DNA from: an uncultured Alphaproteobacteria bacterium
GTDB taxonomy: Bacteria > Pseudomonadota > Alphaproteobacteria > Rs-D84
Direction of reading: 5' to 3'
Length of the DNA stretch: 64,000 bases
Assembly: GCA_944389555.1 (NCBI GenBank)
Contig: CALXMU010000004.1
Location: 78,042-142,041, forward strand
This document shows, one piece after another, positions 8,639 through 17,540 of the stretch. The notes under the pieces were generated by a model, which saw only the letters and a program-made list of their open reading frames with translations, ran no database searches and had not been told where the DNA came from. Positions within the stretch are counted from its first letter, which is position 1. Each line of letters opens with the position of its first letter. Both the position numbers and the translations under genes were made by a program.

Positions 8639-8666
8639 TTGACAAAAAATGCTTGTGTAGTACATT
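8639..8666 (+). promoter_or_regulatory. Promoter giving a leaderless radical-SAM mRNA
   Basis: TTGACA (8639-8644), a 16-bp spacer and TACATT (8661-8666). The expected start of transcription coincides with the ATG at 8673, and no Shine-Dalgarno sequence exists. Confidence 0.6.
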
Positions 8667-8672
8667 GTCTGC

Positions 8673-9845
8673 ATGGCAGACGAAGTAAGACTTTTAACCG
8701 AACGTGGTGATAAAAAGGCGAAAACGCCTTGGTTTAGAGAGATATATAATAATTTAGCAAATGGTTTTTCTAAACGTCGTTTTGTACAAAAATGGGATTT
8801 TGCCCCAGTCGATATAAGGCTTCGGTGTACGAATAAGTGTAACGAAAATTGTCGGCATTGTTTTGAATGTAGCGGGCCGTTACAGCCGTTAAATTATATA
8901 CCTGTCAAAGATGCCGGTTTTTATCTGAATTCTGTTTCAAAGAAATTCGATTCTGTATATATTACGGGTGGCGAATGGTCGTTGGTATATGATGCTGAAC
9001 CGCACTATATGTTGAAAATTTTTGATGCGTTTGACACTTCTAAAACAGATGTATATTGCATACAGACTAATTGCAGATGGGTATTTGGAGAAAATCGGAA
9101 TCAGATTTTTTCTGATTTATTAAAAATTCAAAATGCTTTGTCAAAGTCGGGTAAAGTACTAAGATTAAGTACGTCAGTTGATAGTTATCATTCGGCTCAT
9201 ATAGTTGATTGTGTAAAAGAACTTATTCGTACAATTGCATCAAACAAAAAATTTAATGCGACTAAGATCGTAATAATGTCAAGTCGGTCAGATGCCGGCA
9301 TGGTGCAAGAAAAAGTTATGCAACCAGAATTTTTTAAAAAGCACGGCATAAAATTAAAGATAGAACCTAAAAGTATATTTACCCCATATTTTCAGGTGTG
9401 TTATGCAAATGATGTAAGAGTTGTTGTTCATGAAGAAAATCCTGTTATGCGAATTGGCAGAGCATGTAAAAATAATTTTGGTTATAAAATATTTTACCCA
9501 TCTTTACAGTGTAAAGGTCTGACAGATGAAAGTTTATGCTTTGAACTATCTTTACAAGAAGACGGTATGATGAAGTGGCATAGTTTTTATGATTGGAACA
9601 TTATGACCCCATACAAAGATGAAAATGGCAATAATAAACCTATGTCGCAAATAAAGAATGAGTTGATTGAAAAAGCGTGGCGTAAGTTATTGCGTGAAAA
9701 TATGAAAGAATTTGCGTGGTCTTGTATTCCTTTATACGGTATGTGGCGCAGGTTAAAAAAATATAAAGAAATAAAAAGTTCGTTTGAAGAAAATAGTAAA
9801 AAAGTTGTTTTTCAGCTAGAAAGTGTAAAAGATTTTTCTAAGTAA
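8673..9845 (+). CDS. Radical SAM protein, unknown substrate
   Basis: This 390-residue protein has the radical-SAM iron-sulfur motif CxxxCxxC at C56, C60 and C63, with extra cysteines at 52 and 66 (RCTNKCNENCRHCFEC). A glycine-rich segment (VYITGGEW) fits the SAM-binding GGE motif. The C-terminal half has further scattered cysteines but no clear SPASM pattern, so the reaction is unknown. It has its own promoter, ends before a strong bidirectional terminator and has no obvious peptide precursor beside it. It starts without a Shine-Dalgarno sequence, probably from a leaderless mRNA. Confidence 0.8.
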   Translation: MADEVRLLTERGDKKAKTPWFREIYNNLANGFSKRRFVQKWDFAPVDIRLRCTNKCNENCRHCFECSGPLQPLNYIPVKDAGFYLNSVSKKFDSVYITGGEWSLVYDAEPHYMLKIFDAFDTSKTDVYCIQTNCRWVFGENRNQIFSDLLKIQNALSKSGKVLRLSTSVDSYHSAHIVDCVKELIRTIASNKKFNATKIVIMSSRSDAGMVQEKVMQPEFFKKHGIKLKIEPKSIFTPYFQVCYANDVRVVVHEENPVMRIGRACKNNFGYKIFYPSLQCKGLTDESLCFELSLQEDGMMKWHSFYDWNIMTPYKDENGNNKPMSQIKNELIEKAWRKLLRENMKEFAWSCIPLYGMWRRLKKYKEIKSSFEENSKKVVFQLESVKDFSK

Positions 9846-9878
9846 ATTATTTTTACGGTTTATCAGTATAAAAAAATT

Positions 9879-9909
9879 CCTTAGTGATATTATGACTATA
9901 TCACCAAGG
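9879..9909. terminator. Bidirectional terminator
   Basis: CCTTAGTGATAT pairs with ATATCACCAAGG with a single A-C mismatch. It is flanked by an A-run on the left and TATTTT on the right, and separates the convergent radical-SAM and guaC genes. Confidence 0.75.
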
Positions 9910-9929
9910 ATATTTTGTGCGCATAAGAT

Positions 9930-11015
9930 TTAATCTCCAAAAACAGTGTTTAATTGAGTATTTACGCGGTAGAAAGTTGTGCATTTTGAAACGTCTTTTA
10001 ATCGCCTTGCACCAATATAGGTCATATATGAACGTAACCCGCCTAGTATATCTTGATTCATCTTGTCGATAGAACCCTTCAATGGAACTTCAACAACCCG
10101 ACCTTCACTGGCGCGATATTTCGGCATACCGTGATAATGTTTGTTTTGAGCATATTCAGATGACATACCGTAAAATATTTTGAATTTTTTAATGGTTGTC
10201 ATTTGTTTGCCGGTTTCTGGATCAATTTCGTCGGTTAGGTATGTTTTTTCAATAATGTCACCGGCCGCTTCTTCACAACCTGCATAAAAGCCACCCATCA
10301 TGACGAAGTCCGCACCGGCACCAAAGGCTTTACATATATCACCTATATACACTACACCGCCGTCGCTGCATATCATACCGCCAATTCCGTGCGCGGTATC
10401 GGCACATTCAAATATGGTTGATAATTGCGGTCGACCAACACCGGTTATTCTGCGGGTAATGCATGCGCTGCCGCTGCCGATACCGCACTTTACAATATCT
10501 GCACCAGATAAAATTAAATCTTCTACTAGTTCTGCTGTAACCGCATTACCAACCATCAATAATATGTCAGGAAATTTTTCGCGCATTTTTATTATCAAAT
10601 CTTTTACACGTGGTATATATGCGTTCGGTACATCTATACAAATGTTCCGGCATTTGTCGGGGTATTTTGTTAAAATCGTTTCTATTTTTTCATAGTCTTC
10701 GTCACGTAAACCCATTGATAAAAATACATAATCACGACAGTCATTTTCTGTAATAAATTTTATTAAATCTTCAACAGGATAGTGCTTGTGCAGGCAGCAA
10801 AACATTTTGTTCTTCATCATATGTTTCGCTACTTCAAAAGTACCAACAGTTGCCATATTTGCTGATATGATACCTGTCCCAACGATTTTTCTTGGGCACC
10901 ATTTGAATTTATATTCACGAGTAATTTCAACTTCTGATCTAGAGTTTATAAAAGACCGTTTAGGCTTGACTAAGACATCTTTGAAATCTAATTCTGTTTG
11001 CTCGTATATTTTCAT
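9930..11015 (-). CDS. guaC: GMP reductase
   Basis: GMP reductase converts GMP to IMP and ammonia using NADPH and connects the guanine and adenine pools. The protein has 361 residues with the IMPDH/GMPR barrel features. The catalytic-loop region reads GIGSGSACITRRITGVGRPQ with the active cysteine, and phosphate-binding blocks are SDGGVVYIGD and MMGGFYAGCEEA. There is no CBS-domain insertion, which with the N-terminal sequence (LDFKDVLVKPKRS) separates it from IMP dehydrogenase. It starts after AAAGGATAGGAC and appears monocistronic. Confidence 0.93.
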   Translation of the reverse strand: MKIYEQTELDFKDVLVKPKRSFINSRSEVEITREYKFKWCPRKIVGTGIISANMATVGTFEVAKHMMKNKMFCCLHKHYPVEDLIKFITENDCRDYVFLSMGLRDEDYEKIETILTKYPDKCRNICIDVPNAYIPRVKDLIIKMREKFPDILLMVGNAVTAELVEDLILSGADIVKCGIGSGSACITRRITGVGRPQLSTIFECADTAHGIGGMICSDGGVVYIGDICKAFGAGADFVMMGGFYAGCEEAAGDIIEKTYLTDEIDPETGKQMTTIKKFKIFYGMSSEYAQNKHYHGMPKYRASEGRVVEVPLKGSIDKMNQDILGGLRSYMTYIGARRLKDVSKCTTFYRVNTQLNTVFGD

Positions 11016-11080
11016 GTCCTATCCTTTTATTTTACGTATAACGATTGTATAGCCCTAATTTTTATATTTCGCAATAAATA

Positions 11081-11108
11081 AAAAAAACCGGTATTTACCG
11101 GTTTTTTT
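11081..11108 (-). terminator. Terminator of the fabH-ihfA operon
   Basis: AAAAAAACCGGTA pairs with TACCGGTTTTTTT across a TT loop. It overlaps the ihfA stop codon by one base. Confidence 0.85.
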
Positions 11109-11395
11109 TATTGTTCGGCGACGCGTTTTCTAAATTCGTTGCTTGGGCGGAAAGAAGCCACGCGCCGTGCGGATATTACCGCCGGTTCACCAGTCTTTGG
11201 GTTGCGCCCCATACGCTGTGGTTTCGCTAGTATTTTGAAACTGCCGAAACCTGCAAATTTAACCTCTTCACCGTGAATCAGCGATTCGCTAATTTCTTCA
11301 AAAACAATATCTACTAATTTGAACGCGTCCGCAGTCGTCAGACCGAAACGTTCACGTAATCTGTTTGCAAAATCACTTCGTGTTATAGTTGCCAT
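11108..11395 (-). CDS. ihfA: Integration host factor subunit alpha
   Basis: This 95-residue DNA-bending protein of the HU/IHF family has the beta-arm signature GFGSFKILAKPQRMGRNPKTGE with the intercalating proline region. Its N-terminus MATITRSDFANRLRERFGL resembles IHF-alpha more than HU. It begins two bases after the fabH stop, so the genes are co-transcribed and probably translationally coupled. fabH followed by ihfA is a known alphaproteobacterial order, normally with plsX upstream; here plsX is elsewhere. Confidence 0.93.
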   Translation of the reverse strand: MATITRSDFANRLRERFGLTTADAFKLVDIVFEEISESLIHGEEVKFAGFGSFKILAKPQRMGRNPKTGEPAVISARRVASFRPSNEFRKRVAEQ

Positions 11396-11397
11396 TT

Positions 11398-12336
11398 TTA
11401 TACCCTAATCAACGCTGCACCCCACGTTAAACCACTTCCAAATGCGGGATACAGAACAAGTTGCCCTTTCTTTATTATATTATTATCAAACGCATATGAT
11501 AATGCAAGTACACCAGATGCGCCACTAGTATTTGCATGTTTATCAACTGTTACTAAAATTTTTTCTAATGGGAAACCAAGTCTTTCCGCACCGCTTTGAA
11601 TGATTCTTAAATTTGCCTGATGCGGAACAATCCAGTCAACGTTATCTGCGGTTATACCGGCGTGTTCCATTATATAATTTGCCGCTTCTGGCATTAAAGT
11701 AACTGCTTTCTTATAGGTTTCCGGACCGTTCATCATTATATGGTGGTCTGGTGTGCCGTATAACATTCCCATTTCTTTACCGTCTGACATAACGACGGTA
11801 TCTATTATACCAGAGTAACTAGACGTAGAATGCTCAAAGATTAGAGCGCCAGCGCCGTCACCGAATAATACGGCAGTACTACGATCGTTCCAGTCTATGA
11901 AGCGTGTCATTTTTTCTGCGCCGATAATCATTATTCGTTTATGTATACCAGCAGTAAAGAATGCCCGCGCGCAATGTAACGCATAAATATAACCTGTACA
12001 TGCACCGCGCACATCAAATGCAGGAGCATTACTTGTCGCGCCTAAACGACCCAGAACCTGAACACCGACTGATGGAAAGTCTAATTCAGGGGATGTCGTA
12101 GAAACAATCAACATATCAATATCGTTGATAGAAATATTAGCGTTTTCTAAAGCACGCTTAGCCGCGATTGTGGCCATGTCAACGACGGTTTCGTCGTCAC
12201 GAGCAAAGTGACGTTCGCGCATACCCGTACGTTGGACAATCCATTCGTCGGAAGTATCAACCATTTTTTCTAGGTCTTGGTTATTAACAATCCTTTCCGG
12301 AAGGTAAGACCCATATCCAATCAATCTGCTTCCCAT
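11398..12336 (-). CDS. fabH: 3-oxoacyl-ACP synthase III
   Basis: FabH condenses acetyl-CoA with malonyl-ACP to start fatty-acid synthesis. The catalytic triad is visible: Cys in DVRGACTGYIYAL, His in VPHQANLRI and Asn in KHANTSGASG. I place the start at 12336 (MGSRLIGYGSYLPE), after AAAGGAAAGG. The frame stays open to 12432, but that extension would run into the tRNA-Arg gene and adds 32 residues atypical of the family. The resulting 312 residues are normal for FabH. Confidence 0.95.
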   Translation of the reverse strand: MGSRLIGYGSYLPERIVNNQDLEKMVDTSDEWIVQRTGMRERHFARDDETVVDMATIAAKRALENANISINDIDMLIVSTTSPELDFPSVGVQVLGRLGATSNAPAFDVRGACTGYIYALHCARAFFTAGIHKRIMIIGAEKMTRFIDWNDRSTAVLFGDGAGALIFEHSTSSYSGIIDTVVMSDGKEMGMLYGTPDHHIMMNGPETYKKAVTLMPEAANYIMEHAGITADNVDWIVPHQANLRIIQSGAERLGFPLEKILVTVDKHANTSGASGVLALSYAFDNNIIKKGQLVLYPAFGSGLTWGAALIRV

Positions 12337-12386
12337 TTTAACCTTTCCTTTTTTTGCTCGGGTATTATACAAGTCGTGATTACAAC

Positions 12387-12414
12387 TTGCAATATTAAAA
12401 TCTGTGAATAAAAT
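12387..12414 (+). promoter_or_regulatory. tRNA-Arg promoter
   Basis: TTGCAA (12387-12392), a 16-bp spacer and TAAAAT (12409-12414), eleven bases before the tRNA. The hexamers and spacing are the same as at rpmF. Confidence 0.6.
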
Positions 12415-12424
12415 ATAGTTCGTT

Positions 12425-12500
12425 GTCCCCATAGTTCAACTGGATAGAATAGAGGTTTCCTAAACCTTTGATACAGGTTCGATTCCTGTTGGGGATACCA
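12425..12500 (+). tRNA. tRNA-Arg(CCT)
   Basis: A full cloverleaf of 76 bases. The acceptor GTCCCCA pairs with TGGGGAT, the D-arm is GTTC/GAAT, and the anticodon loop TTCCTAA carries CCT. The T-arm is ACAGG-TTCGATT-CCTGT, followed by discriminator A and an encoded CCA. It reads AGG codons. The next coding sequence starts 16 bases after the CCA. Confidence 0.95.
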
Positions 12501-12516
12501 TGTTAAGGTAGTAACC

Positions 12517-12846
12517 ATGAAAAATAAAGCCGTAAAAATAGGTATAATTGCAAGTGTTTTACCGCACTTATTTTGTTGCGTGTTGCCGATAGTTCTGTCT
12601 GTCGTCGGGCTTTTTGCGCCGGAATTTGCTCATGCAGAATTTATACCACATTGGTTTGAACCGTGGTTGTTTGTTTTTTCGTGTTTGATGTTATGTTTAT
12701 CTTGGTTTTTAGTTATCCGTGATTGCCGCTGTGATTGTGAACATTGTCATGGTGAACATAATCATAAAACGCAAAAAATTATTTTAGCGGTCATAACAAT
12801 CATATTTATTGTAAGCATAATATTGCATATTATGGCACATCATTAA
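12517..12846 (+). CDS. Small membrane protein with Cys/His-rich loop
   Basis: This 109-residue protein is predicted by eye to have three membrane helices. A vicinal cysteine pair sits in the first (PHLFCCVLP, C20-C21). Between the second and third lies a loop of alternating Cys and His (DCRCDCEHCHGEHNH, residues 69-83). The CC pair in a first helix recalls mercury-transport proteins of the MerC/MerT/MerF kind, and the loop looks like a metal site, so heavy-metal handling is a reasonable guess but not shown. It starts 16 bases after tRNA-Arg and probably shares its transcript, since no separate promoter is visible. Confidence 0.7.
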   Translation: MKNKAVKIGIIASVLPHLFCCVLPIVLSVVGLFAPEFAHAEFIPHWFEPWLFVFSCLMLCLSWFLVIRDCRCDCEHCHGEHNHKTQKIILAVITIIFIVSIILHIMAHH

Positions 12847-12855
12847 AATCGTAAT

Positions 12856-12881
12856 AAAAAACCGGCATTTGCCGGTTTTTT
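12856..12881. terminator. Bidirectional terminator
   Basis: An 11-bp stem, AAAAAACCGGC-type, with GCCGGTTTTT around the loop ATTT. It lies between convergent genes. Confidence 0.85.
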
Positions 12882-12882
12882 A

Positions 12883-14877
12883 TTACCAAATTTTCACGCG
12901 GTTTTCTGGCGCAATATATAATTCATCTTTTTCAGATATCTTGAATGCGTCATACCACGCATTGATATGAGGTAGTATTCCGTTTACGCGCCATTTACCG
13001 AGCGAGTGTTCATCCATTTTTGTTAGACGTAAAGCTTCTTCGTCGCGAATGTTTTGAGCCCATACGCCGGCGTATGCAATAAAGAATCTTTGATCCGCAG
13101 TCAGGTCGTTTACGTTTTCGCTTGGCTTAGCAAAGTTCTTATATGCGGTATAAGAAACTGTAATACCACCATAATCTGCTAAATTTTCACCAAGAGTAAA
13201 TTCACCGTTTGCATGTACTTCTGGTGTGATTTCAATTTTATTAAAGAAATCTTTCATAACGTCGGCACGTTTTGTAAAACCGTTAGCGTCTTCTTCTGTC
13301 CACCAATCGCGCAGATTGCCGTCTTTATCAAATTGACGACCCGTATCATCAAAACCGTGAGTCATTTCATGGCCGATTACGCTGCCAATGGCGCCATAAT
13401 TAAACGCATCGTCAGCTTCCATATCAAAGAAAGGATATTGTAATATTCCCGCGGGGAAGCAAACTTCATTTGTAGAAGGGTCATAGTATGCGTTTACTTC
13501 GTGTGCGTTCATATACCAAATAGTTGGATCTTGTTTCTGGTCGATTTTTTCAAGCCAGAACGCATCTTCAAATTTTGCAACTTTAACAACGTTTTCCCAT
13601 AAAGAATCATCTGCGCTTATGTCTAATTCAGAATAATCGCGCCATTTATCCGGATAACCGATTTTTGCTTTGAACGTATTTAATTTTGCCAGCGCTTGCT
13701 TTTTCGTTTCATCGGACATCCAAGTTAAGTTTTCTATTCTGATGCCCAAGGCGCGTTGTAAGTTCTTTACTAATTGTTGCATACGTTCTTTGGCGTCAGC
13801 CGAGAAATATTTGTCTACATATAAATGACCTATTTCTTCACCTAAAGATGAGTCTAGCAAAGCAACTGCACGTTTCCAACGAGGCTTTTGTTCCTTTTGT
13901 CCAGCCATTGTTCTGTTATAAAAATCAAAAGATATTTCATATGTATCGTCGTCCAGAACCGTATCTGCAGAACTTATTATACGGTATTTCAGATAATCTT
14001 TGATTAGGTCTAAATCTGTATCATTTATAATCGCGATTGATTCTGTGATGGCTTCTGGTTGATTGATATTTATATCTTTTGCAGCAGACGCACCGCGAGC
14101 GTTTAGATAAGTATCCCAATCAAAGCCAGAAAATTTTTCTTTTACTTCTGTAACTGTCATTTTGTGATAGTTAGCGTTTGGGTCACGTAACTTTTCTTTC
14201 GGATAAAAAGACTTTGCCATACGTTCTTCTAACGCGTATAGTTTGCCTGCATCAATAGAAAGACCAAAGTTTTTCGTTTGTTTCGCAATGAATTCTTTAT
14301 ACTTTTTTCGAATTTCGACAGACTTTTCATCTTCGTCAAAATAATAATCTCTTGATAAACCAAGTCCTCCTTGCCCGATGTTGTATAAATAGTATTCACT
14401 GTTCTTTTCATCCAACGCAACGCCATCGGACCAGAAAGCCGACGAAAAGTGGTGCATTTTACCAAGATAATTCGGCAATTCAGATTTTGATTTTATTGCG
14501 TCTATTTCATCTAAATACGGTTTAACTGGTGCAGTTTTATCTGAATTTAGTTTCTTTTCATTCATTGCAACCGAGTATAAAGTTCCGATTTTACCTGTAT
14601 CTGTTTCTGCAATTTCCCGAACGCGTTGCAGGTTTGTGTCGTGTAAGATTTCAAATGCACCATATCGGGTATAATCATCAGGAATTGTATGAGTTTTTCT
14701 CCATCCTAGCGTAGCGTAATCAAAAAAGTTATCGCCCGGACGAATTGATGTGTCCATGTTTTCTGCTTTAATTCCTGTCGTCATAATTTGCTCCTTTGAA
14801 CTTGTAATAAAATAAGCCGTTATAAGTGCAATTGCAACTGCAATAATTCCTATAATGTTTAAAATTTTATGTCGCAT
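12883..14877 (-). CDS. M13-family zinc metallopeptidase (PepO/neprilysin type)
   Basis: This 664-residue endopeptidase carries the gluzincin zinc site HEMTH near residue 500, within VIGHEMTHGFDDTGRQFD. The third ligand lies in ENLADYGG near residue 564. The substrate-binding Asn-Ala-Tyr-Tyr block (VNAYYDPSTNEVCFPAGIL) is also present. M13 enzymes cut short peptides. A single N-terminal hydrophobic segment (IIGIIAVAIALITAYFI) suggests membrane anchoring with a periplasmic catalytic domain. It follows hemW by five bases with GAGG in front, so the two form an operon without an obvious functional link. Confidence 0.93.
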   Translation of the reverse strand: MRHKILNIIGIIAVAIALITAYFITSSKEQIMTTGIKAENMDTSIRPGDNFFDYATLGWRKTHTIPDDYTRYGAFEILHDTNLQRVREIAETDTGKIGTLYSVAMNEKKLNSDKTAPVKPYLDEIDAIKSKSELPNYLGKMHHFSSAFWSDGVALDEKNSEYYLYNIGQGGLGLSRDYYFDEDEKSVEIRKKYKEFIAKQTKNFGLSIDAGKLYALEERMAKSFYPKEKLRDPNANYHKMTVTEVKEKFSGFDWDTYLNARGASAAKDININQPEAITESIAIINDTDLDLIKDYLKYRIISSADTVLDDDTYEISFDFYNRTMAGQKEQKPRWKRAVALLDSSLGEEIGHLYVDKYFSADAKERMQQLVKNLQRALGIRIENLTWMSDETKKQALAKLNTFKAKIGYPDKWRDYSELDISADDSLWENVVKVAKFEDAFWLEKIDQKQDPTIWYMNAHEVNAYYDPSTNEVCFPAGILQYPFFDMEADDAFNYGAIGSVIGHEMTHGFDDTGRQFDKDGNLRDWWTEEDANGFTKRADVMKDFFNKIEITPEVHANGEFTLGENLADYGGITVSYTAYKNFAKPSENVNDLTADQRFFIAYAGVWAQNIRDEEALRLTKMDEHSLGKWRVNGILPHINAWYDAFKISEKDELYIAPENRVKIW

Positions 14878-14882
14878 TTTAA

Positions 14883-15941
14883 CTACCTCACTAAATTTAA
14901 TATCAATTCATCCAAAAGCAACATACCTTGTTTCGTAGCAGCAATCCGGTTGTCTGACGTCCTTTGCAAAAGTTCGGGGTTGTCTTGAACGTATTTCATA
15001 TTTATTATTTTTTCTATATCGCTGTCAAGATAAACACCGCGTACTTGTCGCAAGCCCGTTATTATGCGTTCTTCTGCGCGAACCGTGTCGGATAATTTAT
15101 CAAATTTTTCCCAATTACCAAATTGTTCATACCATATGTTATCAATCAGAACTCTACCGGCGGCACCTTTGCCGATGCCGATATATGGTGCGCCGTCCCA
15201 TACGTTTTGATTATGCCTGCATTCATTTCCAGCCTTTGCATAATTTGAAACTTCATATCTAGGCAATTTCAAACTTTCATCAATTGCATTATACATGTCC
15301 GCCATCTCTTCGTTAGACGGCATATTTAATGTCTTCTTTCCAAATGGGGTATCAGGTTCTATTGTTAACTCATACATAGAGCAATGTTGTAAACCTAAAT
15401 TATTTATGTCGTTGCAGGTATTTATAATGTCGTTTATTGTTTCGTCAGGCAGACCGTATATAAAATCAGCAGAAACACGAACGTTTTTTGCTTGCGCTGT
15501 GTCAATCAAGTTTATTGCTGTTTTTGCGTCGTGTCGCCTGCCTAGAAATTTTAACTTCTTATCGTCTAGTGATTGTACACCGATAGATATTCGATTTACG
15601 CCCGCATATATAAAATCGGAAAGTTTTTTTTCATCAAGTGTTCCAGGATTAGATTCCAAAGTTACTTCGCAGTTTTTATCAATATTGAAATTAGAATTTA
15701 TGTTAGATATTATTTTTTCAAATATTTTAACTGGCATCAAAGAAGGTGTGCCACCACCAAAAAATATTGTCGGTATAGATATTCGTCCTAGCTTTTCTGA
15801 CCAATAACGTATTTCTTTTATTATATTATCGGAATAAAATTCCCAATCAGGATTTTTGCACGCAGCAGAAAAGAAAGCGCAGTAATTGCACTTTGACATA
15901 CAAAAAGGCACATGAATATAGATGTTATGAGCTAATATCAT
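14883..15941 (-). CDS. hemW: HemW-like radical SAM protein
   Basis: The N-terminus IYIHVPFCMSKCNYCAFFS holds the radical-SAM cysteines C14, C18 and C21, spaced C-x3-C-x2-C. FFGGGTPSLM, ESNPGT, ISIGVQSLDD and RRHD follow, which is the HemN/HemW pattern. The 352-residue length and the lack of the longer HemN N-terminal part favour HemW, a heme chaperone, over coproporphyrinogen dehydrogenase. This family is often misannotated as HemN. The start has only a weak ribosome-binding site. Confidence 0.9.
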   Translation of the reverse strand: MILAHNIYIHVPFCMSKCNYCAFFSAACKNPDWEFYSDNIIKEIRYWSEKLGRISIPTIFFGGGTPSLMPVKIFEKIISNINSNFNIDKNCEVTLESNPGTLDEKKLSDFIYAGVNRISIGVQSLDDKKLKFLGRRHDAKTAINLIDTAQAKNVRVSADFIYGLPDETINDIINTCNDINNLGLQHCSMYELTIEPDTPFGKKTLNMPSNEEMADMYNAIDESLKLPRYEVSNYAKAGNECRHNQNVWDGAPYIGIGKGAAGRVLIDNIWYEQFGNWEKFDKLSDTVRAEERIITGLRQVRGVYLDSDIEKIINMKYVQDNPELLQRTSDNRIAATKQGMLLLDELILNLVR

Positions 15942-16028
15942 ATTGGCATTTTATACGAAAGTGTTTAGAAATCCAGTATTTGATTATTTGCGTAAAAAAA
16001 GTGCTTTTCATAGAAATGATTTTTATGT

Positions 16029-16034
16029 TACAAT
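16029..16034 (+). promoter_or_regulatory. -10 box before the barrel-mltB operon
   Basis: TACAAT preceded by TATGT, 19 bases before the start codon. No good -35 is visible at 17 bp. Confidence 0.35.
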
Positions 16035-16052
16035 AAGTTTAACAATGTAGGT

Positions 16053-17528
16053 ATGAACACAGGAAGGTTATCATTTTTATGCGGAATTCTGGTTCCCCTT
16101 GCGTCCTTTGCGTCGAACGAGGGGGTACCTTCGTATTATCAAACTAATAATGCGATGAATGCGAACCAGTCTGCATATGGTCAATATGCCAGTCAAGGTT
16201 ATACTAAATATGTTGGTCAATCTGGCAGTAAGCAAATTGTCGGCAGTCAATCATATTCTTATCAAGTACCGCGTCCTGTTGTAAATACGAATGCTGGTGC
16301 AATGACTGTAAATGGTATTGCTGTACCAAATGAAGATAAGACTAACGTATATGTAACATACGCGCGAAAGTTTGCTGATTTTGAGTTTAAGACGGGTGTA
16401 AATTCGGTCCTGGAATGGGATGATATGGTATTTAATGAAATCGGCGTTGGTATTCAGCACGATTTTAGCGTACGTAATTTTGATATGTTTGCATATGGTG
16501 AATACAGCATGGGTTTTATGTCTCATGGTGGTATGTCTATGGATTATGATTTGGAACCATATGATGCATCAAAACAATACGAGGGTATATTTACGATTTC
16601 TGTTGGAGATCAGACGGGGCGTACAAATCATTTTAAGTTAGGTATCGGGGCGCGTCATGTATGGGATATTGCTGGATGGAAGTTATCACCGTCTTTTGGA
16701 TACGAGATATTTAACCATAATTTGGAAATGTCGGATCACTACTATCCAAATCCTGGGATTTTCTTGCCGTTGATGACAAGTAATGGTGATTATGTTTTCG
16801 GTGACTTAGAAGGTAACTATTATTCTGTTCCGATAAATATGGAGGCCCCAGACGATTGGTATCAGGTTTGTATGTCACCAGAAGATATAAAATTGGTTCA
16901 GACGTCTAATTCAGGCGGAATTTTGGGTTTAGGTACAAGTTTAGTAACGGGTGATTATGACCCTGATATGGGATATATACCATGGGGGGTAGATTCTGGT
17001 GAGTGCGTAATCATCGGTGGTGATGGACCAGTCATCGTTGAGGGGACTACGCATATATATAATACGACGTGGTCTGGTTTTTACGTTGGTTTGGAAATTG
17101 AAAAGCAGATGACTTTGGCGGATAAATTACGTTTTTATTTCCAAGTTGGTTTGCCGAAGTATTCTTCAGAAGGGACGTGGCCAAATCGTACGGATTGGCA
17201 GCAGAATCCAAGTTTTATCGATGAAGGCAGTAACGGTTCTTATTCTTACGCAGCAGAAATGGAATATAATTATAGAATATCTGACCGTATGCAATTGGCG
17301 ATAAAAGTAGATACAGATTTATTCTATGTGGGTAATATCGGTGGTGAATTATATCTAGCGGAATATACTCAATGGTTAGTGGATGAAAACGGTTATTATA
17401 TTCTAGATGATAACGGGTTACCAATTTTGGAGACGGTTCCTGCACAAACTGTATATGTTAGCGATCAATTAGATCATGCAACATGGCAATCGTTTGGTCT
17501 ACATATTGGTCTGAAATACTCATTTTAA
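16053..17528 (+). CDS. Outer-membrane beta-barrel protein
   Basis: This 491-residue protein starts with a signal peptide (MNTGRLSFLCGILVPLASFAS). A Tyr/Gln/Ser-rich linker follows, then alternating amphipathic strands ending in a terminal phenylalanine (HIGLKYSF), the usual signal for outer-membrane insertion. I do not recognise the family. Repeated aromatic-rich strands (FDMFAYGEYSMGF, FYVGLEIEKQM, YSYAAEMEYNY) support a barrel. The gene precedes mltB by a few bases, so it is co-expressed with a wall-cleaving enzyme. Confidence 0.75.
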   Translation: MNTGRLSFLCGILVPLASFASNEGVPSYYQTNNAMNANQSAYGQYASQGYTKYVGQSGSKQIVGSQSYSYQVPRPVVNTNAGAMTVNGIAVPNEDKTNVYVTYARKFADFEFKTGVNSVLEWDDMVFNEIGVGIQHDFSVRNFDMFAYGEYSMGFMSHGGMSMDYDLEPYDASKQYEGIFTISVGDQTGRTNHFKLGIGARHVWDIAGWKLSPSFGYEIFNHNLEMSDHYYPNPGIFLPLMTSNGDYVFGDLEGNYYSVPINMEAPDDWYQVCMSPEDIKLVQTSNSGGILGLGTSLVTGDYDPDMGYIPWGVDSGECVIIGGDGPVIVEGTTHIYNTTWSGFYVGLEIEKQMTLADKLRFYFQVGLPKYSSEGTWPNRTDWQQNPSFIDEGSNGSYSYAAEMEYNYRISDRMQLAIKVDTDLFYVGNIGGELYLAEYTQWLVDENGYYILDDNGLPILETVPAQTVYVSDQLDHATWQSFGLHIGLKYSF

Positions 17529-17540
17529 GGGGTGCGTATC

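Noticed and set aside
12337-12432. N-terminal extension of FabH
   Set aside because: The extension runs into tRNA-Arg, is unlike FabH, and a good ribosome-binding site precedes the ATG at 12336.
14883-15941. Oxygen-independent coproporphyrinogen III dehydrogenase HemN
   Set aside because: The short N-terminus and overall length fit HemW.
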